DNA from: Chalciporus piperatus
Lineage: Eukaryota > Basidiomycota > Agaricomycetes > Boletales > Boletaceae
Reading direction: 5' to 3'
DNA: 45,764 bases
NCBI GenBank assembly: GCA_038093975.1
Contig: JBBPTG010000197.1
Coordinates: 1 to 45,764, forward strand
Both the position numbers and the translations under genes were made by a program. Shown piece after piece: positions 1-11,122 of this stretch. Each line of letters opens with the position of its first letter. Positions within the stretch are counted from its first letter, which is position 1. Below the pieces are notes generated by a model. The model was not told the DNA's origin. It did no database searches and saw nothing but the letters and a program-made list of their open reading frames with translations.

Positions 1-330
1 TCCTGTGGCCATGGATACTACAGGATGTGATTGTGGAGACGATGATCACCGTTCCCGGGCCCCTGAGTCCATGAGGGTTGCACCGAACACATATGTTAGT
101 GCGATCACGATCACAATGCTGTTGTCTGTGCCTACTGACAGGGTGTTACACCTAGTCCTATAGGAGTATGAGAGCCAGGGTATGATGCCGTGCAGCCTGA
201 GAGAAGCCTGCGCATGTCATATAAGAAAACCGTTCTAGAATGACGAACAACAGGAATAATCCCCCACACATTCAACACACTGAACAACGCCCAGGACAGT
301 GACCCCTCTGCACTCACTGGCACGAACCTC
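1..330. other. Upstream flank of the first HSPA12-like gene
   Basis: No convincing coding exon is seen in this stretch on either strand. It presumably holds the promoter and 5' untranslated region of HSPA12-like gene A, but no clear TATA box or other element can be assigned. Open frames that overlap it are short and do not match any family. Confidence 0.5.
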
Positions 331-2790
331 ATGTTTGCACGACAACCGTATACGGGTTCGTCACGCAAGTTGGTGCTGGCATTCGACGTCGGCACCACCT
401 TCAGCGGAGTATCTTATTCCATACTCGATCCCGGTGAGATCCCCGAAATACGCGGTGTATCAAAGTGATCCATGTTGTGATTTTTCCGTGTGGGAGGTAG
501 GATTGATTTTTATTTATTTTACGGATAGGTTTCCGGGACAAGAGAATGTTGGCGGCGACAACAAGATCCCGTCTATCATGTACTACGACAAAGAAGCCTC
601 GCTTCGTGCAGTCGGTGCAGAAACCCAACAGGAACATATTGTCGCGTTAGCGGCGAGCGAGCGATGGACGAGGCTTGAATGGTGAGAAGACTCGCAGACC
701 TGGCGGAGAAAGTTGATTGTGATTCAACCTTCTCTAGGTGGAAGCTTCACCTCCGCTCGAAACACCTGGAAGCCTCTCATTTCACAGATGCCGATATTCC
801 TGCCCTCCCCGAGGGAAAGACCGCCGTGCAAGTCTTGGGCGACTTCATGGGCTACCTGTACACGTGTGCCAAAGCATATATCACCGAAGCCCATCCTTGT
901 CTTTGGGAGTCGCTTCAGAAGGATATCGAGTTTGTGCTGACTCACCCCAATGGATGGGAAGGTCCACAACAGCAACAAATCCGACACGCTGCAGAGCTCG
1001 GCGGACTTGTTCCTGCCGGAGAGGAGGGCCAGTCTCGCATTCATCTTCTCACGGAAGGAGAAGCTAGTCTTCACTTCTGCGTCACCAACGTGTTGACATC
1101 GGATGCATTCGCGCAGACGCCAATCTTGTGCTCGGATGAGCCGGATGAGCCAGAGGAAGAGTCTGTACAGCCGCCGGAGAATCAGGGAGTAATCATCATC
1201 GATGCAGGAGGCGGGACCGTTGATCTTTCAGCATATTCCATGAAGCTCTCTCCTACATCGTTCAAAGAGATAGCACCTGCCGAATGTGAGTTACAATGCT
1301 GGGCTGACGTCTCTATCACTGATTGATATGATGTCGATAGGCCGACTGCAGGGGTCTGCCTTCGTCACATATCGTGCCCATGCATTCTTGAGAGGTGAGC
1401 GATGGATTCCACCCAAAACACCGTTCTGAGATAAATCTTCCCCAGCCAAGCTCGCGAACTCTCAATATGGTAGCGAGGAAAACCTGCATCACATGACAGA
1501 TGTTTTCGATAAATCTTCCAAATTGCGATTCCGAGATGCGGACGAGCCCCAATACATCAAGTTTGGTGCCATTCGGGACAAAGATATCGACTATGATATT
1601 CGATCTGGTCAACTGAAACTGTCCGGGTAAGTACAGTTATCGAAGAGCACAGGGTTTGCTCACAGAAGAAACACAGGACAGATGTGGCCAAACTCTTCGA
1701 GCCCTCCGTCTTGGAAGTCATTTCAGCTTTCGAGAAACAGCGCTCAGCCGCGTCGATGCCAATCACTGTGTGTTCACGCAGTCCAGCATGCCTAGTGAAA
1801 CACTGATCGACCAGTTTAGTCCGTGTTCCTGGTGGGTGGCTTCGCAGCAAGCGACTGGCTTCATGCGAAGCTTGTGGAGCACATGTGTACTATCGGTGTT
1901 ACCTTGTGTCGGCCACACCAGCATGTGTAAGTCCCCTTGCAAGTACAGGCGATAAACCGGTTAATGCTCCCCTCAGTAACAAAGCTGTTGCAGATGGCGC
2001 TGTGTCGTTTTTCATTGACCACCTTGTATCATCTAGAACGGCGCGATGTACGTACGGAACTGAGTGCAACGCATTGTACAATGCACACGACCCGGGACAT
2101 CTTGCTAGGAAAGACAATGCGTTCGAAGGAGTCACGGGGTGTCTCGAAGTCCCTGGTGCATTCAAATCTATTCTCAAGAAGGTCTGTCGGCGTTAATTTA
2201 CCCATTGGTCACTCCCCGACGCGTCTTGCCTGCAGGGTACGGAGGTCTCTGAAGAGAAAGAATTCAGGCAATCCTTCATCATTGAGGAGTTCGATCTCTC
2301 GCACTGCGGCAGCATCTATGTGGATATCATAGCATACCGAGGTAAACTCTCGTCTCCATGCTGGGTGGACGCGGAGCGAGGTGAGTCCGACTCGGAACAT
2401 ACACCGAGTCACCGCTCGTGGCTTACCATCTCACGCAAGACGCTTACACTACTCTGTGCTCTGTGCGCGCGGACACGTCAAAGCTTGCTCACAGCATGAC
2501 ACCGCACCACCTTCCCGACGGAGGGGGAACTTACTACTCTATCTTGTTTTACGTTGTCTTGCTCTTTGGTCTGACTGAGCTCAAGGCACAGATCAGTTGG
2601 CATGATAAGGCACGTTGTCGTAGGGTATCCTAATCGTTTTCACGCTGACTTAGTGTGTCTCTATTCTCTATAGGGAGTGGAAGTCAGGTGAGTATGCACT
2701 GAGTTAGTCTCATTCGGGGGACATAATTGACTTTGCATCCACAGGAGTCCAGCGTCGGTTGTCTACGATGAGATCACGTATAAGGGGTGA
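331..2790 (+). CDS. HSPA12-like Hsp70-family ATPase, gene A of six
   Basis: Predicted Hsp70/actin-fold ATPase of the HSPA12 branch, about 615 residues; probably a cytosolic chaperone-like nucleotide-binding protein whose client is unknown. Model exons: 331-464, 529-681, 738-1285, 1341-1394, 1446-1626, 1677-1767, 1820-1926, 1977-2181, 2236-2380, 2440-2609, 2674-2687, 2745-2790. The spliced frame is open and exon sizes match the five paralogues. Phosphate-1 motif DVGTTFSGVSY lies near residue 20, phosphate-2 IDAGGGTVDLSAY near 250, and the adenosine-type motif FLVGGFAASD near 390. The ATG at 331 is chosen because every paralogue starts 12-14 residues before the KLVLAFDVGTT strand. The C-terminus (SPASVVYDE then ITYKG) is five residues longer than in B-E. 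The donor of intron 10 appears to be GC (2610) rather than GT. It is the most diverged member of the left half of the array. Confidence 0.88.
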
Positions 2791-3568
2791 ACGAGTGTGC
2801 AGCTAGAGACATAGACCATTAGTAGTTACCTTTCTTAGACTTGCCCTCGTTGTATGGCTTCATGTTTTCTTGTCCCACCCTGATTCCAGACCAGGTGTCG
2901 AAAGGGTTTCACTGGCGTACCGTGAATGGCAACTGGTTCACTGAGGTCATCTACTAAGTCCGCACTTGGTCCGGACCAACTTCCAGGCCATCTGGATTGT
3001 TGTTCTTGGATCCTATCACTCAAGTCCTTCAAGTTACGCTTCATACTCTTTCCAGTCATTGATACGAAAGCAGAGGTAACAGGTCTAAGGGCAGGTGCCT
3101 CAAGCGCGAATGAGATGGGTTCGATCATCGGATCTTAGCCACAAAAATTACGCCCTACCGCCGTATTGGAAGATGAATCGACAGTGTGCTATGAACCACA
3201 CTGTTGATCAACTGTTGATCTAATGTGTTCCGATTCGGAGGGAATGGAAAACAACTTTCGTCACCTTGATGGTGAACGCAAACAATGGGATGATCTTCGA
3301 CGTCTCATTTGGCAAACTTGAACCCTCGAGCTCCTCGTGTTCTGGAGCTGTCAAACTTTACTTACACTCCGTCACCTGCCTTTGTGGACGCGTTTACCCA
3401 GCGCACCGTCCGTCAGCTGCATCATGGCATACATGGTTTCTGAAGGGCTGGCAGTAAATCGTATTTGTTCCATTAATTCTTTAGACTTGAAAGAGAATTC
3501 CTGCCGGCGCCGGCGCACCATATTCTTTCCTTTCAACTTCGTCTTCAGTAACACCAAGCGCTCGCAAG
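2791..3568. other. Spacer between HSPA12-like genes A and B
   Basis: No coding exon is supported. Positions 2985-3060 recur almost exactly upstream of gene C (6788-6858), and 3283-3568 recurs upstream of C (7082-7355) and, with small deletions, of D (10879-11122). This spacer is therefore part of the duplicated unit and probably holds the shared promoter region of B, C and D. A minus-strand open frame at 2835-3128 looks random. Confidence 0.55.
3283..3568 (+). promoter_or_regulatory. Conserved 5' flank of gene B (shared with C and D)
   Basis: Repeated block directly before the ATG of gene B. It matches the block before gene C nearly base for base and that before D with several indels. Common landmarks are the run around CTCATTTGGCAAACTTGAAC and a pyrimidine-rich stretch (CATATTCTTTCCTTTC) about 50 nt before the ATG. 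Its conservation partly reflects recent duplication, so regulatory function is an inference. No complete heat-shock element (three alternating nGAAn units) was found. Confidence 0.4.
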
Positions 3569-6017
3569 ATGATTTCAAGAGAGCCCTACGAAGGCCTTTC
3601 TCGCAAGCTAGTCCTTGCATTTGACGTTGGTACGACGTATAGCGGGGTGTCTTACTGTCTCCTCGATCCCGGCGAGGTCCCAAAGATTCACGGAGTCTCG
3701 AGGCAAGCGAAGATTCCTAGAAATATCGTTTGAACTACTGACATACGAATGAATCAGGTATCCGGCCCAAGACCACGTCGGAGGCGATAACAAAATACCG
3801 TCTATCCTGTATTATGACCAACAAGGCGTCGTACGCGCGGTTGGAGCCGAGGCGTTACAGCAACATATCATCGAACAAGCCGAGGATGAGAGTTGGATCA
3901 AGCTCGAATGGTAAGCATGACGGTGCCAAAAGCGACTCTTCTTCCAGGCTTACAGTATTGCCAGGTGGAAGCTTCACTTACGAGCCAAACATTTGTCGTC
4001 GTCACACATCAAAGACGGAGACATTCCTCCCCTTCCTCCGGGTATAAGTGCAGTCCAGGTTCTCGGTGATTTCATGCGGTATCTCTTCAGTTGCGCTCGG
4101 AACTACATCATCGAATCCCACGCCAGTGGTGACTCTTTGTGGAGGTCGATCGAGAACAGCATCCAGTTCATCCTCACACATCCGAATGGATGGGAAGGTG
4201 CCCAGCAGGAGCAGATTCGCCGTGCGGCAGAGATTTCCGGGCTTGTTCCCAGTGGTGAGGAGAGTCGAGAGCGCATCCGTATGTTGACAGAAGGGGAAGC
4301 CAGTCTGCATTTCTGCGTCACCAACGTACTAGCCTCGGACTCGCTCTCGAAGGTTCCCATTGACTACTCCGAGGCCGTTGAGGACGAAGTTGAGGACGAA
4401 TCGGCTGCCCAAGGTGTCATCATCATTGACGCTGGGGGTGGCACTATCGACCTGAGTGCCTATTCTATGGACTTATCGCCTCCGGCAACCATCGTGGAAA
4501 TTGCACCTGCGGAATGTAAGGGCGTTTCGTGAGCGATGTGAATTGCATCTGATATGTCGGTTCTCTCGGTCTATAGGCCGTCTTCAAGGATCTGTTTTCG
4601 TTACACAAAGAGCCCATCAGTTTCTTCGAGGTGCGTTTCTTCCGTGACGCTTTGAAGACTCCGAATTCGTCTCATCGTTGCCACCTTAGCCAAACTGACG
4701 AATTCACGATATGGCGCCCCTGATATTGTTCAACAGATGAAGGAGATCTTTGACAAAACAACAAAACTGGGGTTCCGGGACGCTGCCGATCCTCTGTACA
4801 TTCAGTTCGGCACGGTCCGTGACAAAGATGTTCAGTACGATATACGCTCTGGCAAGCTCAAGCTATCTGGGTAAGGTGTCTCAGTGTTCAATCTGTTCGG
4901 TAGATTGAATCCTCTCTACAGGGGCGACGTCGCAACGTTCTTTGAGCCATCCGTGCAAGAGATCGCTGATGCCTTTCAGACGCAATGCGCGGCAACGAGG
5001 GTACGAATCAAAGTGAAGGTGATTTACACTTCACCTTTTGTGCTCAAGCGATTGATTCTGGTTGTAGCATGCATTTCTGGTTGGGGGTTATGCGGCAAGC
5101 GACTTCTTGTACAAGCGTCTCCACCAGCATCCTGCATTTTCGGAGGTGCACCTATGCAGACCTGGAAATCATGTGTACGCATCTTCGCCGTACTATGCTA
5201 GTACTCTTTACGCTGAGCACCTTTTCCTTTAGCAACAAGGCTGTCGCGGATGGAGCTGTGTCCTTCTACATCGATCACCTGGTCACTTCACGAAGCTCTA
5301 GGTTCACATATGGTATCGAATGTAACAGGCCATACAATCGTTATCTCGCAGATCACCGTGAGAGGGAGAGCACTCACGTCTTCCTTACATCCGGCATTAT
5401 GATGTTGCCGAGGGCTTTTCAATCGATCCTTCTCAAGGTTTGTACTTTGACCGTTGCTTTTTGGAGTGTTATTTACTTTGTAGCAGGGGACATCAGTCTC
5501 TGAACAGCAAGAATTCCGGCAATCCTTCTTTAGAGAGGGGGCCAAACCGACTGAACTGACTAGTATACGGGAACCGATTCTTCAGTATAGGGGAAGCCTG
5601 CTAGATCCATGCTGGATGGATAAAGAGCCTGGTAAGTTTACCAGTTGTGCAAGCTCCGTCTGTTACTGAAAGTGGTCGGGGAACACAAGCATGTTTCACC
5701 CAAATGTGTAGCGTGGTCGCCGACACCTCCCAGCTTGCAGATTCCCTGCGTCCGCAAGTAGGAATTGGAGGCAAAACGTTTTATCGCTTGGACTTCGATG
5801 TCGTCCTACTTTTTGGGCTCACGGAGTTGAAGGCTCAGATCGGTTGGAAAGTCAATGTTCGTTCTCTTCCTCACCGCGGCTATGCTACACCACTGACTTC
5901 ACATGCTTTTGGTGCAGGGAGAAGAGAAGAGGTGAGACCTGACCTCACTCTGAGGTTTCGGTAATTCTCAGCTGACGCGTGAACAGAGGCCCTGCTTCTA
6001 TTATCTACAACGACTAA
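3569..6017 (+). CDS. HSPA12-like Hsp70-family ATPase, gene B of six
   Basis: About 610 residues. Exons: 3569-3702, 3758-3910, 3965-4515, 4577-4630, 4690-4870, 4922-5012, 5068-5174, 5233-5437, 5487-5631, 5690-5856, 5918-5931, 5987-6017; the joined frame is open. Phosphate-1 DVGTTYSGVSY is at residues 19-29, phosphate-2 IDAGGGTIDLSAY at about 250-262, adenosine motif LVGGYAASDFLY at about 392-403. An acidic linker (EAVEDEVEDES) precedes phosphate-2. The first intron uses a GC donor (AG|GCAAGC at 3703). Exons 1-4 with introns are almost identical to gene C, but exons 5-6 and intron 5 match gene D, which points to gene conversion or unequal exchange. The C-terminus ends GPASIIYND. As an HSPA12 member it should bind ATP; it lacks a canonical Hsp70 substrate-binding domain. 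Confidence 0.9.
3703..3757 (+). other. GC-AG intron 1 of gene B
   Basis: The boundary is fixed by paralogues A, E and F, where the same phase-2 site uses GT. Here the donor reads AG|GCAAGC and the acceptor AATCAG. The same non-canonical donor occurs in gene C (7490-7544) and gene D (11257-11307), so it predates their duplication. Confidence 0.75.
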
Positions 6018-7355
6018 CATTCAACAACCGCTACTTATTCGGTTGTGGTCGCCACTTTACAATAACCTCCAATGGAAGTTCACTGGCCCCTGATGCTCGA
6101 GCTTTTTACATCTATTCGATGTTCAGCCTCGTTCCCTACCTTGCAGAAGGGTTGTCGTGGATTTCTTTGTGTAGTTTGGGGCAGTTCTGACATATTGGAC
6201 AACTTTTCCCGACCCTTGAATATAGATAACGAGCGTGGGGGACTGTGGTCGAGGTACGAGGCCACAATTCTATGTCTGTGTGCGAAGAGGGACGCTCGGG
6301 CGGTCATGCCTGCTTGCTCGTCCGTCGGGAAGTTAGGGTTCAGCTACCAATCTTAAGCGCTATCCGCTGTTGCGATACGAGGGCGCCACCGAGGATAGAT
6401 TGGGTGCGAGGATGGGGGAGGAAGGAAGAGAAGGGAGGGAGATCCCACAGGTGTTGCGGTCACGCGAGATCCTTTCGGATGCTCGCTTGCACTTTTGCGC
6501 TGCCACGCGGTCCCCACGTACGTTGGCACATGATCATTAGGGTTAGGGTTAGGGCATAACATGGGATCGCTCTTCGCCATCATAGGATTCGAGTGACACA
6601 GACTCTCTACTCTCATAACATTGGTTATTCTGCTGGTTTCCATGCGTCAGGGGAAGTAGGGTGCAACATTGTCAGCCTAACATGGGAGGCGAACTGACGA
6701 TATCATGTGCACCACAACTCACACTGAGGGTTTAAGAACAGACCTACTACATCATGTCCGAAACCCAAGTCCGAACTAACTTCTGGCAGGCCATCTGGAT
6801 TGTTGTTCATGGATCCTATCACTCAAGTCCTTCAAATGCTTCATACTCTTTCCAGTCCGAACTGATGCGAAGACATTGAACAGTAAGGGCACTGTGGTAC
6901 TTGCGCACCCTCAAACCCAGGCACGAACTTGAAATGAGATGAGTTCCACTTCGATCATCGTATCTTAGCCACAGCTGATGCCCTACCGCTGCGTTGGAAG
7001 ATGAATTGACAATGTGCTGTGAACTTGACACTATCTGCGCCAGTGGGTACCCTTGATGGTGAACGCAACTTACAATAGGGTGATCTTCGACGTCTCATTT
7101 GGCAAACTTGAACCCTCGAGCTCCTCGTGTTCTGGAGCTGTCAAACTTTACTTACACTCCGTCACCTGCCTTTGTGGACGCGTTTACCCAGCGCACCGTC
7201 CGTCACTGGGTGCATCATAGCATACATGGTCCCTGACGGCCTGGATCATATTTGTTCCATTAATTCTTTAGACTTGAAAGAGAATTCCTGCCCGCGCCGG
7301 CGCACCATATTCTTTCCTTTCAACTTCGTCTTCAGTAACACCAAGCGCTTGCAAG
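6018..7355. other. Spacer between HSPA12-like genes B and C
   Basis: No gene is supported over 1.3 kb. The first half is unique and contains a TTAGGG x3 run (6537-6554). The second half, from about 6770, is the duplicated 5' flank shared with genes B and D. Open frames here (for example 6245-6559 plus, 6353-6643 minus) carry no recognisable domain and cross the telomere-like run. Confidence 0.5.
6537..6554 (+). repeat. Interstitial telomere-like repeat (TTAGGG)3
   Basis: Three perfect head-to-tail TTAGGG units. TTAGGG is the telomere repeat of most filamentous fungi. Three units is short; it may be a relic of break repair or chance. It sits in the only unique part of the B-C spacer. Confidence 0.6.
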
Positions 7356-9814
7356 ATGATTTCAAGAGAGCCCTACGAAGGCCTTTCTCGCAAGCTAGTC
7401 CTTGCATTCGACGTTGGTACGACGTACAGCGGGGTGTCTTACTGTCTCCTCGATCCCGGCGAGGTTCCAAAGATTCACGGAGTCTCGAGGCAAGCGAAGA
7501 TTCCTAGAAATATCGTTTGAACTACTGACATACGAATGAATCAGGTATCCGGCCCAAGACCACGTCGGAGGCGATAACAAAATACCGTCTATCCTGTATT
7601 ATGACCAACAAGGCGTCGTGCGCGCGGTTGGAGCCGAGGCGTTACAGCAACATATCATCGAACAAGCCGAGGATGAGAGTTGGATCAAGCTCGAATGGTA
7701 AGCATGACGGTGCCAAAAGCGACTCTTCTTCCAGGCTTACAGCATTACTAGGTGGAAACTTCACTTGCGACCAAAACATTTGTCGTCGTCACACATCAAA
7801 GACGGAGACATTCCTGACCTTCCTCCGGGAATAAGCGCAGTCCAGGTTCTCGGTGATTTCATGCGGTATCTCTTCAGTTGCGCTCGGAACTACATCATCG
7901 AATCCCACGCCAGTGGTGACTCTTTGTGGAGGTCGATCGAGAATGACATCCAGTTCATCCTCACACATCCGAATGGATGGGAAGGTGCCCAGCAGGAGCA
8001 GATTCGCCGTGCGGCAGAGATTTCCGGGCTTGTTCCCAGTGGTGAGGAGAGTCGAGAGCGCATCCGTATGTTGACAGAAGGGGAAGCCAGTCTGCATTTC
8101 TGCGTCACCAACGTACTAGCCTCGGACTCGCTCTCGAAGGTTCCCATTGACTACTCCGAGGCCGTTGAGGACGAAGTTGAGGACGAATCGGCTGCCCAAG
8201 GTGTCATCATCATTGACGCTGGGGGTGGCACTATCGACCTGAGTGCCTATTCTATGGACTTATCGCCTCCGGCAACCATCGTGGAAATTGCACCTGCGGA
8301 ATGTAAGGGCGTTTCGTGAGCGATGTGAATTGCATCTGATATGTCGGTTCTCTCGGTCTATAGGCCGTCTTCAAGGATCTGTTTTCGTTACACAAAGAGC
8401 CCATCAGTTTCTTCGTGGTGCGTTTCTTCCGTGACACGTTGAAGACTCCGAATTCGTCTCATCGTTGCCACCTTAGCCAAACTGACGAATTCACGATATG
8501 GCGCCCCTGATATTGTCCGACAGATGCAAGAGATCTTCGACAAAACAACTAAACTGAGGTTCCGTGACTCTGCTGATCCGCAGTACATTAAGTTCGGCAC
8601 AGTCCGTGATACCGACAAAGATATTCCGAATGAACTCGGTATAGTGATACGCTCTGGTCAGCTAAGAATATCTGGGTACGGTTTTCTCAGGGTTCGATAT
8701 CTGCCCAGAATCTAATATCTCCACAGGGAACACGTCGCAGCGTTTTTTGAGCCATCTGTGCAAGCCATCGCTGATGCTTTCCAGAAGCAATGTGCCGCGA
8801 CGAGGATGAGAATCAAGGTGAGTTTGAATTGCCTCGACCAATGACGAATGTTGAAGATATTCATTGACCCTGACCGCAGCATGCCTTTCTAGTCGGTGGT
8901 TACGCTGCTAGCGATTTTTTGTATATGCGTCTTCAGCAGCATCCTGTATTTTCCGAAGTACATTTATGCAGGCCTGGAAGTCATGTGTATGTCTCTTCAC
9001 CGACTTATTCCTCACACTAACATCTGTACTACAGCAATAAAGCTGTCGCCGATGGAGCGGTGTCTTTCTATCTCGATCACCTTGTTACCACGCGAACCTC
9101 TCGGTTCACGTACGGAGTTGAATGTATAAGACGTTTTGACCCTCTCCAACCCGAGCACTGCGAACGACAGACTATGCAATTCGCCGGTCTAGCTGGGTAC
9201 ACTATGCTGCCCAAGGCATTTCAGTCAATATTATTGAAGGTTCGCTCCATCCTTCAATGCTGCTCAATTGTTCACCCCCTTAGTAGGGAACACAGGTCTC
9301 TGAGCAGCAAGAGTTCCGACAATCATTCTTTGTTGACCGGCAATCACCATCACAACTATCGAACGTGGAGGCACCTATCCTTGCATATAGAGGAAATCTC
9401 GTCGACCCTCTCTGGATGGATGAGGAGACTGGTAAGCTTATCCGTAAAGCACGCTCGTTGGTCGCTGAAAAACGGCGAAAACCGCAAGGGAGTTTCACAA
9501 ACATTTGTAATGTAGTTGCTGACACCTCCAAGCTCACTGGTGGTCTACGCTCGCAGCGAGCACTCAACGGAGGTGTCTATTACTCGATGAGCATAGGTGT
9601 TATACTCCTTTTTGGCCTCACGGAGCTAAAAGCTCAGATATGTTGGACTGAGATGGTTCGTCTCAACCGCATTGCATCAGTCGTGCCGAGTTGCTAACTT
9701 TCCTTTGCCGTTCGTACAGGGAGAGGAGAAGAGGTCAGTGCCAGCCACTGACCCCCTACCCCGTTTCGCTGACTTTTGAACAGAAGCCCTGCCTCAATTG
9801 TGTACCTCGACTAA
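7356..9814 (+). CDS. HSPA12-like Hsp70-family ATPase, gene C of six
   Basis: About 616 residues. Exons: 7356-7489, 7545-7697, 7752-8302, 8364-8417, 8477-8675, 8727-8817, 8880-8986, 9035-9239, 9287-9431, 9489-9655, 9720-9733, 9784-9814; open throughout. All three nucleotide-binding motifs are intact (DVGTTYSGVSY, IDAGGGTIDLSAY, FLVGGYAASDFLY). Exon 5 is 18 nt longer than in the other five genes, adding six residues after GTVRD (reading TDKDIPNELG). It is nearly identical to gene B from the 5' flank to position about 8515, and closely like gene D from exon 6 to beyond the stop, with a short D-like tract at the start of exon 3. Intron 1 has a GC donor (7490). The ATG lies 3787 nt from that of B and 3767 nt from that of D, so this is the middle unit of a recent tandem array. 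Confidence 0.9.
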
Positions 9815-10191
9815 CAAGGCTAGTCGTGGATAGGAATGATTACTATCGCATGTTTTGCCCGCTTTTTATGCCCCACTGAAATTAGATTACCTATCAGATT
9901 GCTTTGGTTCCTGTCAATTTTCTAAGGAGGACAGGGGTTTGTGCCTTTTTTGCACTGTGCGAAGTTACCGGAAAGTGTGGTTACGTACGAAATTGTTCAC
10001 TTGAAAGTTGACACTCTTGACTTGAACTCGAGGACAATGTTGTGACACTGTGAAGGCTCCCTAGCCTAATTTCTCCCTGCTGTCACAGAACGGTGTCCCG
10101 AAGTCCGTGAGATCAGTGTGGACGCCAAGCAACAATGCTTGGTTGTCACCACGGTCCACCACTTGTATGCATCATTCTGGGTCATTGGTAG

Positions 10192-10253
10192 TAGTCTGGT
10201 GACCAGACCGTCTATCGATGGCTTGCCTCTAGACAGGTCTGGTCACCAGACTA
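10192..10253. repeat. Short inverted-repeat (MITE-like) element, copy 1
   Basis: A 62-bp segment whose ends are the inverted repeat TAGTCTGGTGACCAGACC, perfect for 18 bp on both sides. If the outer TA is a target-site duplication, the element would be Tc1/mariner-like. Related copies lie at 13930-13991 and 31576-31631. Copy 1 and copy 2 sit at the same place in duplicated flanks, so they descend from one insertion. Confidence 0.65.
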
Positions 10254-10370
10254 GGATCAATGCGTATAATGCACGGTTGATGGTCGTCTCAATTTCATCA
10301 CCTTCCCTTCCTGTACCCTTTGTTTGTCCTGGTTCTCACCAGGCGTTCTCGAACCACGCAATGAGGCAGC

Positions 10371-10583
10371 ATGACTTTTGTCAAGTCTGAACTAACTTCT
10401 GACAGGCCACATCTGGATTGTTGTTCTGACGAAAATGATACTGGCGACGACGAGGGATCCGTAGACGATGAGGCAGCGCGGGAAGACGATGCTGAGGACG
10501 ATGAGGATGATGAGGATGGCGATGAGGATGACGACAATGGGGAGGTCGAAGATGACAACACGCCGTTCAACGACGACGAGTAG
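10371..10583 (+). pseudogene. Acidic low-complexity open frame, possible gene remnant
   Basis: A 70-residue open frame whose last 45 residues are almost all Asp and Glu, encoded by a GAN-rich near-microsatellite. It resembles the acidic tail of a chromatin or nucleolar protein, but no folded domain precedes it and its first residues lie in duplicated non-coding flank. It may be a 3' exon remnant or a simple-sequence expansion. No function is assigned. Confidence 0.25.
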
Positions 10584-11122
10584 CTCGAAAACGAGGGGTT
10601 CGTCAGAGAAGAGGGGGCTCAGGCGGTCTAATACGTCTGTGCTGCACTAAGTATGTTGAATTCAATTGGTTTGTGATGTATGTATGATATACAATGGATA
10701 GTGTACCATGACTGTCTACAGACTGCCAGCGACTGTCAGCGGTAGATTGGTCTGGGTGCAGAAATAGACATAGCTGTGGGCAGTTAGTATCTCGTGGTGT
10801 CTGTCCGACTGCAGCAACTGCATGCAGTCGCCTCAGACAGGTGACCTTTTCCTGATGTGAATCCTAATGCAAACAATAGGATGATCTTCGACGTCTCATT
10901 TGGAAAACTTGAACCCTCAAGCTCCTCGTGTTCTCAAGCCATCAAACTTTACTTGCGTGGCTCCGGAGTCACCTGCGGTGACCTGCCTTTGTGGACGCGT
11001 TCACCCAGCGCACCTGAAGGGCTGATTTGTCCTTGTTCTATGATACTTGAAAGACAATCCTTGCCCGCAGCACACCATATTCTTTCCTTTCGCCGTCTTC
11101 AGTATTATCAAGTGCTCGCAAG

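Larger units (their letters stand above)
9815..11122. other. Spacer between HSPA12-like genes C and D
   Basis: Up to about 10380 this is the duplicated 3' flank of gene C, homologous to 13561-14130 behind gene D; it contains an inverted-repeat element. After it come an acidic open frame (10371-10583), about 270 nt without clear content, and the shared 5' flank of gene D from about 10879. No intact gene is supported. Confidence 0.5.

Noticed and set aside
1820..2380. Frameshift in gene A near the adenosine motif
   Set aside because: An intron ending TTTAG at 1819 restores the paralogous frame and exon length (107 nt), so no frameshift is needed.
2835..3128. 97-residue minus-strand open frame between genes A and B
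   Set aside because: It lies in duplicated non-coding flank; the copy upstream of C does not keep the frame.
3481..3568. Heat-shock element upstream of HSPA12-like genes B and C
   Set aside because: GAA and TTC words occur (GAAAGAGAATTCC) but not in the three-unit 5-bp phasing required.
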